From NCBI GenBank assembly GCA_032622095.1, contig CP136062.1:142930351-142994350 (forward strand): a stretch of 64,000 bases of DNA. Reading direction: 5' to 3'. Within the stretch, counting starts at the first letter, position 1; every line of letters begins with the position of its first letter. The notes under the pieces are model-generated. The model did not search any database and was not told the DNA's origin. It saw nothing but the letters and a program-made list of their open reading frames with translations. The DNA is from Siphonodentalium dalli. Lineage: Eukaryota > Mollusca > Scaphopoda > Gadilida > Siphonodentaliidae. The position numbers were made by a program, and so were the translations under genes. This document shows positions 59,092 to 64,000 of the stretch, one piece after another.

Positions 59092-59653
59092 GGATAAGTG
59101 TCTGGTGAAGCTGTAGAAACACCTTCATATTGGCTCTGTTAAATTTACTCAAGATGTTCAGAGCCTTAGATGCATTGATCTTCACATTCTGCACTTGTTC
59201 ATCGAACAGAAGGTGATACTATTGCGAGTCAGCCATTTTGATAAAGAAGTTGGGCTAGCTCCCTACCCATCCAAATCAATGAAAACAAGAGGTGATATGT
59301 CAATAGGAGTTAAGGTTAAGTTATGGATAAATCTATATATTCACCAGGGGTGTTTTGTTACATATAACCATGAATTGCGCTTAAGCGCAATTGATTGCGC
59401 TTAAGCACAATTGATTGCGCTTAAGCGCAATGATTGCACTTAAGCGCAATTTATTGTGCTTAAGTGTAATTATTTGCGCTTAAGTGCAATTGCGCTTAAG
59501 CACAATTAATTAGTAAATGTGAATTTGGCCTCCCATAGGATAAATGTCTGGTGAAGCTGTAGAAACACCTTCATATTGGCTCTGTTAAATTTACTCAAGA
59601 TGTTCAGAGCCTTTGATGCCTTGATCTTCACATTCTGTACCTGTTCATCGAAC
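58784..59653 (+). repeat. Tandem duplication of the TE/LINE junction (unit about 430 bp)
   Basis: 58784-59206 and 59207-59653 are near-identical direct copies. Each runs from CAGAAGGTGATACTATTGCG through the right half of the TIR element and the adjoining LINE up to TGTTCATCGAAC. The join uses a few bases of microhomology (AACAG/AAC). The palindrome arrays differ somewhat between the copies. Confidence 0.9.
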
Positions 59654-59935
59654 TTCAGTTTTTCATCAATTATGACCCCGAGGAACTTCTTATACGACAC
59701 CCTCTTCAGTTGTTTTCCATTCATGTATGTAGGCTACTTGGCACCGTTGTTGTAGCCTCTGGTGAGAAGTGGATATAGTCAGTCTTGTCTGCATTTATGC
59801 AAATGTGCCATCTGTTACACCATTGTTGGACCTTTTCCAGACTTCCATTCGTTGATAGCTGCACTTCCTTAACATCTTTCCTTCATTAAGGATGGTCATA
59901 TCATCAGAAAAGTATGTTGTTGTACAATTTGCGCG
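59545..59935 (-). pseudogene. LINE upstream part: RT DD box and thumb (RNase H LINE)
   Basis: The minus strand reads YFSDDMTILNE (RT catalytic DD box), SLEKVQQWCNRWHICINADK, TDYIHFSPEATTTVP, then VSYKKFLGVIIDEKLKFDEQ, ASKALNILSKFNRANMKVFL and QLHQTFI (59900-59540). It continues across the inserted TIR element into 57915-57010. It is 5'-truncated near 59935 and frameshifted near 59730. Confidence 0.85.
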
Positions 59936-60713
59936 AACTCTATACATCTACTCCATAACGTCGCCGGCATGCACTGCGTAAGGGTGACGTCATGGAGAGA
60001 AACGGAACAGTGAGCGGGGCTGGATTGGGCATGGCCGAGATTAGGAATTCAGCTAAAGGCAATATTGGCGCGTAGGAATATCTAACATTGAAGCGGTGAA
60101 CCGGACTATACATTACGACAGGTTATTGATGAATACCCCCCCCCCCCCCCCGCAAATATGTGGTGTTTCCGGGGGTATATTGGCCTAAGTGCATTAGAAT
60201 CGTTCTTCTACTCTTGGGATCCAAATAAGCATACCATATATGCTTATTGTTTTTTTTTGGGGGGGGGGTTTGTGGAAAATGTCCGCCCTGTATGGTGCTT
60301 TTTTGGGTCCATACGTTTATTTAATAAGTGGAATTGTCAGGCAGTCGTTATTGCATGCTATCATAATTTCCGAAGTCTTTAGTCAGATCAGAAAAGATAT
60401 AGTGCAAACATGTTTCTGACGTCTGTGTGGTAACTAGCTCATATGACATAACACTGCATAATTTGAAAAATAGATATGATTGATCATGACATGTTTGAAA
60501 TTGCCACCATGTACTGTTATTCCACCCCGTACTCTCGTTGGCTTTAGCAGACTTGTCCGCTCTGTTCTCTTGTCCCGCGCTGTAGGAATATGCTTATTTG
60601 GACCATGTGAGTAGTTCCTTGAACTTGTCTTCCACGTTGCATGTTGGTATTTTTTCCTCCAATGCTTTGTATACTCCTGATTGATCATTGATACATTCAT
60701 CATGATCTTCATG
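59936..60713. other. Non-coding stretch with poly-C and T/G runs
   Basis: Poly-C at 60136-60151 and a T-run followed by G-run near 60248-60269. No supported gene or element. Confidence 0.5.
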
Positions 60714-61797
60714 TAGGGGAGAGCGGGGCATGTTGGAACGTTTTTTATCCAATCACACATACAGGGAAATGTGAGCATGGGCCCCTTCATTTTTTCAACT
60801 TTTATTATAAAGTATATCAAAGACTTTAAATATGGCATATCATTATGTATGGTCTATTTCGCTTTTACAGGGAAAAAGTCGAAAATAAATTCGTTCCAAC
60901 ATGCCCCGGGTTGTTTGAAACCAGGGGCAAATTGGAATATCGACCGGGGTAAGTCAGAAAACTTATCGTATAAGGAACACATATGAAATCAATGTATAAT
61001 AGAGGTAAAACCACTAATATATTCCAAGAACTATATTGAATTACTAGTATGAAACATAATAGCTGAGTCCGGTAAATAAAGTATGTTCGAGAAATCGTCA
61101 TCATTGGAAAACGCAATACATCCAATGAAAACGTCGTTTCACATACAGGAGGGACGTAGCAAGGCAAAATTTGGAAGGGGTTTTACTGCTATCGATACAA
61201 ACCTCAACATTTGCCACAAAAATAATTATTCATCAACGAAAACGTATTGAAATCATATTTAGGATATGGTTGCAAGCAACTGAGATGCATTCATCCATAA
61301 TTACATCTGATTTTTTCCATAATGGTTAGTTATACTAGCTCAATGCATAATTTTGATGGGGTTTTCCCGTAAGTCGCACTATGGGGACACAATGGGGTGT
61401 TCCAACATGCCCCAAACGTGGAAAATGGTATAATGGTACACGATCTTGGAAAGACACTAATTAATCGGCAATTTTTTTTTTTTTATGACTGAAATTAAAT
61501 GAAACTGGATCAACTGACATAATTTACACCCTTTATGTCTAAAATTTTTATCTTGAACATTGATGAAACCTGAAAATGACTTGATACCCACCAAAAACGA
61601 TTTTTTTGCATATCTCTTACACCATTCCGAGAATAGTCAGAATTTCTTTGTGTTATGTGCTAAATTACACCGTCACATGTGCATACAAGCGTGTATTCCA
61701 CAAATAAGTGGAAATTGTGGATGCTGTTTTATTTTCTAACAAGAGAGGTGGGGTGTTTCAATATACCCCACGTTCCAACATGCCCCGGTCTCCCCTA
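60714..61797. mobile_element. MITE with GGGGCATGTTGGAACG ends
   Basis: The left AGGGGAGAGCGGGGCATGTT and right AACATGCCCCGGTCTCCCCT are inverted repeats of about 27 bp. The motif CCAACATGCCCC also recurs inside (60897 and 61402), next to TTTGAAACC. No coding capacity. No clear target duplication. Confidence 0.8.
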
Positions 61798-62745
61798 TGC
61801 ACAGTCGATCTCAAATATCTTCATCGCCACGTTTAATAGGAAGTTTCAATGTCTGCCAGTTCTGTGGACTTGAGGCTTGTGTCTATTCATGCACCCGCGC
61901 AGGATATCCCCGCCACTGATTATCTGGTCTCAATCCAATTGGTTATGGATGTCCATCATCGGTTTGCATTTTCGTTCTAAAGATCCTTATCAGGAAATAA
62001 TGGATTAAAAAATTTCTCAACCTGATCTCAATGAAGTGCTGTATGGATGGTTTACATAGAAGTGTTCAATGATTTTTCATGAATGATTTTCGGTTTTAGG
62101 TTATTCGTCTTTGTTTATTAACATATGTTTATTTTGTTATGGCTCTCAGCCTGCATGTGTGCCCCGGATTATAAGATTTCCAATGAAATTTGGTATGGAT
62201 GTTCATCTTCACTCGGGTTTTCAATGAAACTATGGTGGTGTTTACATTTTCCATTATAGAGACATTATATGTCAGACCATGTGATTCGACCTCTTATTGG
62301 CTGTGGACACACGTACCACAGTAGCGATGGCATAGTTGGTGTGCCAATTTATTATGGTGCAGTTTGGTGACAATTGGTCGTCATAATTTATATGCCATAG
62401 CAAGCCATGTCGCTCTCTGCAAATTTGCACAATGAGTCTACCAAAGCTCTAACAGCGACGGTCGATCTCTCAAGGATGTATCTACTTGAATCTCTTGTCG
62501 CTTTTGATCTTTATTCTCAACACGCAGTGTTATATTTTGCATGTTAACACCCAAGTCCACTTAATAATTTAATGAATAACCCATATATGTCAACAGCCAT
62601 GATTGTTCTTACTAAGAACAAATCGCCCGTGAAATTTCCCAGCAAATGTAAGTCAAACCTTATGCGCAGAACTAAACGTCGTAAAATAAAAAAAAAGCAA
62701 TTGCGGAACTGTCTTAATATACGCAATTGGGAAACTGTCTTAATA
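61798..62745. other. Mostly unassigned stretch with a TIR-element fragment
   Basis: 62290-62450 matches one end of the element at 11269-11924 (GGACACACGTACCACAGTAG, CAATTTATTATGGTGCAGTT, GCCATAGCAAGCCATGTCGC). Nothing else recognised. Confidence 0.55.
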
Positions 62746-62781
62746 TCTCATATATATTTTGAAGACCTCTGTCTGTATGTT

Positions 62782-62813
<32 letters not shown>

Positions 62814-63385
62814 ATTAATACAAATCTACGATTCTCGACCGATCGGGACGAAACTTGGTACGTGTGTGTAGTTTGACCAGGCGGTGAACGTTGTCGTATT
62901 GGCGAGCCCGTGCGGCGCCCGCTTCGCGCATGCGCAGACGAGATCTCGGAAACGGGTGGAGCTATCGACTTGAAATTTGCTATGTGAATGTATCTTGCCC
63001 CGGATACGAATTTTATCGGGTCGCCGAGCCCGTGCGACACCAGCTTCGCGCATGCGCAGACGAGATCTCGGAAACGGGTGGAGCTATCGACTTGAAATTT
63101 GCTATGTGAATGTATCTTGCCCCGGATACGAATTTTATCGGGTCGCCGAGCCCGTGCGACGCCAGCTTCGCACATGCGCAGACGAGATCTCGGAAACGGG
63201 TGGAGCTATCGACTTGAAATTTGCTATGTGAATGTATCTTGCCCCGGATACGAATTTTATCGGGTCGCCGAGTCCGTGCGACGCCAGCTTCGCGCATGCG
63301 CAGACCAGATCTCGGAAATGGGTAGAGCTATCGACTTGAAATTTTGTTTTTGAATAGCCCAGACAACGTCGGGCTCATCGGCTAG
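62746..63385 (+). mobile_element. Helitron-like element, array 2, copy 1
   Basis: It starts TCTCATATATATTTTGAAGA after an A, followed by a (GTCT)n tract, then ATTCTCGACCGATCGGGACG. Then come four 122-bp tandem units (starts 62903, 63026, 63148, 63270; each with GCTTCGCGCATGCGCAGACG), ending with hairpin AGCCC-GACAAC-GTCGGGCT and CTAG at 63382-63385. Same layout as 51592-52917, but with a different core repeat. No ORF of its own; the Arg/Ala-rich ORFs are repeat translations. Confidence 0.8.
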
Positions 63386-63899
63386 TCTCATATATATTTT
63401 GAAGACCTCTGTCTGTTTGTCTGTCTGTATGTTTGTCTGTATGTTTGTCATTTATACAAATCTACGATTCTCGACCGATCGGGACGAAACTTGGTACGTG
63501 TGTGTAGTTTGAACAGGCGGCGGACGTTGTCGTATTGGCGAGCCCGTGCGGCGCCCGCTTCGCGCATGCGCAGACGAGATCTCGGAAACGGGTGGAGCTA
63601 TCGACTTGAAATTTGCTATGTGAATGTATCTTACCCCGGATACGAATTTTATCGGGTCGCCGAGCCCGTGCGACGCCAGCTTCGCGCATGCGCAGACGAG
63701 ATCTCGGAAACGGGTGGAGCTATCGACTTGAAATTTGGTATGTGAATGTATCTTGCCCCGGATACGAATTTTATCGGGTCTCCGAGCCCGTGCGATGACA
63801 GCTTCGCGCATGCGCAGACGACATATCCGAAACGGGTGGAGCTATCGACTTGAAATTTGGTTTTTGAATAGCCCGGACAACGTCGGGCTCATCGGCTAG
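63386..63899 (+). mobile_element. Helitron-like element, array 2, copy 2
   Basis: Abuts copy 1 directly (CTAG then TC). It has the same ends and a 122-bp core present three times (about 63540, 63662, 63784), so core number varies between copies while ends are fixed. Confidence 0.8.
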
Positions 63900-64000
63900 T
63901 CTCATATATATTTTGAAGACCTCGGTCTGTTTGTCTGTCTGTTTGTCATTGATACAAATCTACGATTCTCGACCGATCGGGACGAAACTTGGTACGTGTG
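63900..64000 (+). mobile_element. Helitron-like element, array 2, copy 3 (runs off window)
   Basis: The third head-to-tail copy begins at TCTCATATATATTTTGAAGA. It has a shortened GTCTGT tract and the GATTCTCGACCGATCGGGAC segment before the window ends. Confidence 0.8.

Noticed and set aside
62714-63811. Overlapping Arg/Ala-rich ORFs on both strands
   Set aside because: Translations of the 122-bp Helitron core repeat. Open frames on both strands result from unit length and composition.

Overview
This window looks like gene-poor, transposon-rich nuclear DNA from a marine invertebrate, most likely a lophotrochozoan and probably a mollusc. The reasons are: AT-rich sequence with no dense ORFs; genes visible only as short exons with GT/AG splice sites; several clades of LINE retrotransposon; degenerate telomere-type TTAGGG repeats; Helitron-like elements with tandem-repeat cores, an architecture known from the bivalve 'pearl' elements; and a gene whose exons resemble the chitin-binding and LamG-like parts of Pif/BMSP shell-matrix proteins. 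The species assignment is inference.

Left part (1-27,200): an old segmental duplication. Copy A (about 1-12,640) and copy B (about 19,770-27,190) are colinear and each carries the same small gene. Each gene shows an 88-bp exon encoding a hydrophobic signal-peptide-like stretch, a long intron and a short terminal exon with a strongly conserved C-terminus (1090-1177 plus 10728-10906; 20864-20951 plus 26337-26536). Copy A has since been invaded by two large foldback elements (1652-4016 and 7287-9683), a piggyBac-like MITE (10288-10666) and a terminal-inverted-repeat element (11269-11924), so its intron is nearly twice as long. Copy B ends beside an interstitial TTAGGG array (27211-27298). Between the copies lie two LINE remnants (14640-17290).

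Middle part (28,400-45,000): LINE 3' fragments, MITEs, a tRNA-SINE-like sequence, and on the minus strand three phase-compatible exons (43152-43292, 41310-41459, 38931-39391) that form the 3' end of a Pif-like gene. Its 5' exons are not recognised in the window.

Right part (44,700-64,000): a nest of transposable elements. A nearly complete LINE (46640-50340) sits between fragments of another LINE clade. Two head-to-tail Helitron-like arrays lie at 51592-52917 (minus) and 62746-64000 (plus). A TTAA-flanked DNA transposon is at 53281-54604. A LINE with a C-terminal RNase H domain (57010-59935) is split by a TIR element, and the junction was later tandemly duplicated. No rRNA, tRNA gene, CRISPR array or bacterial-type operon is visible. 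Most long ORFs in the window are chance or transposon-derived.
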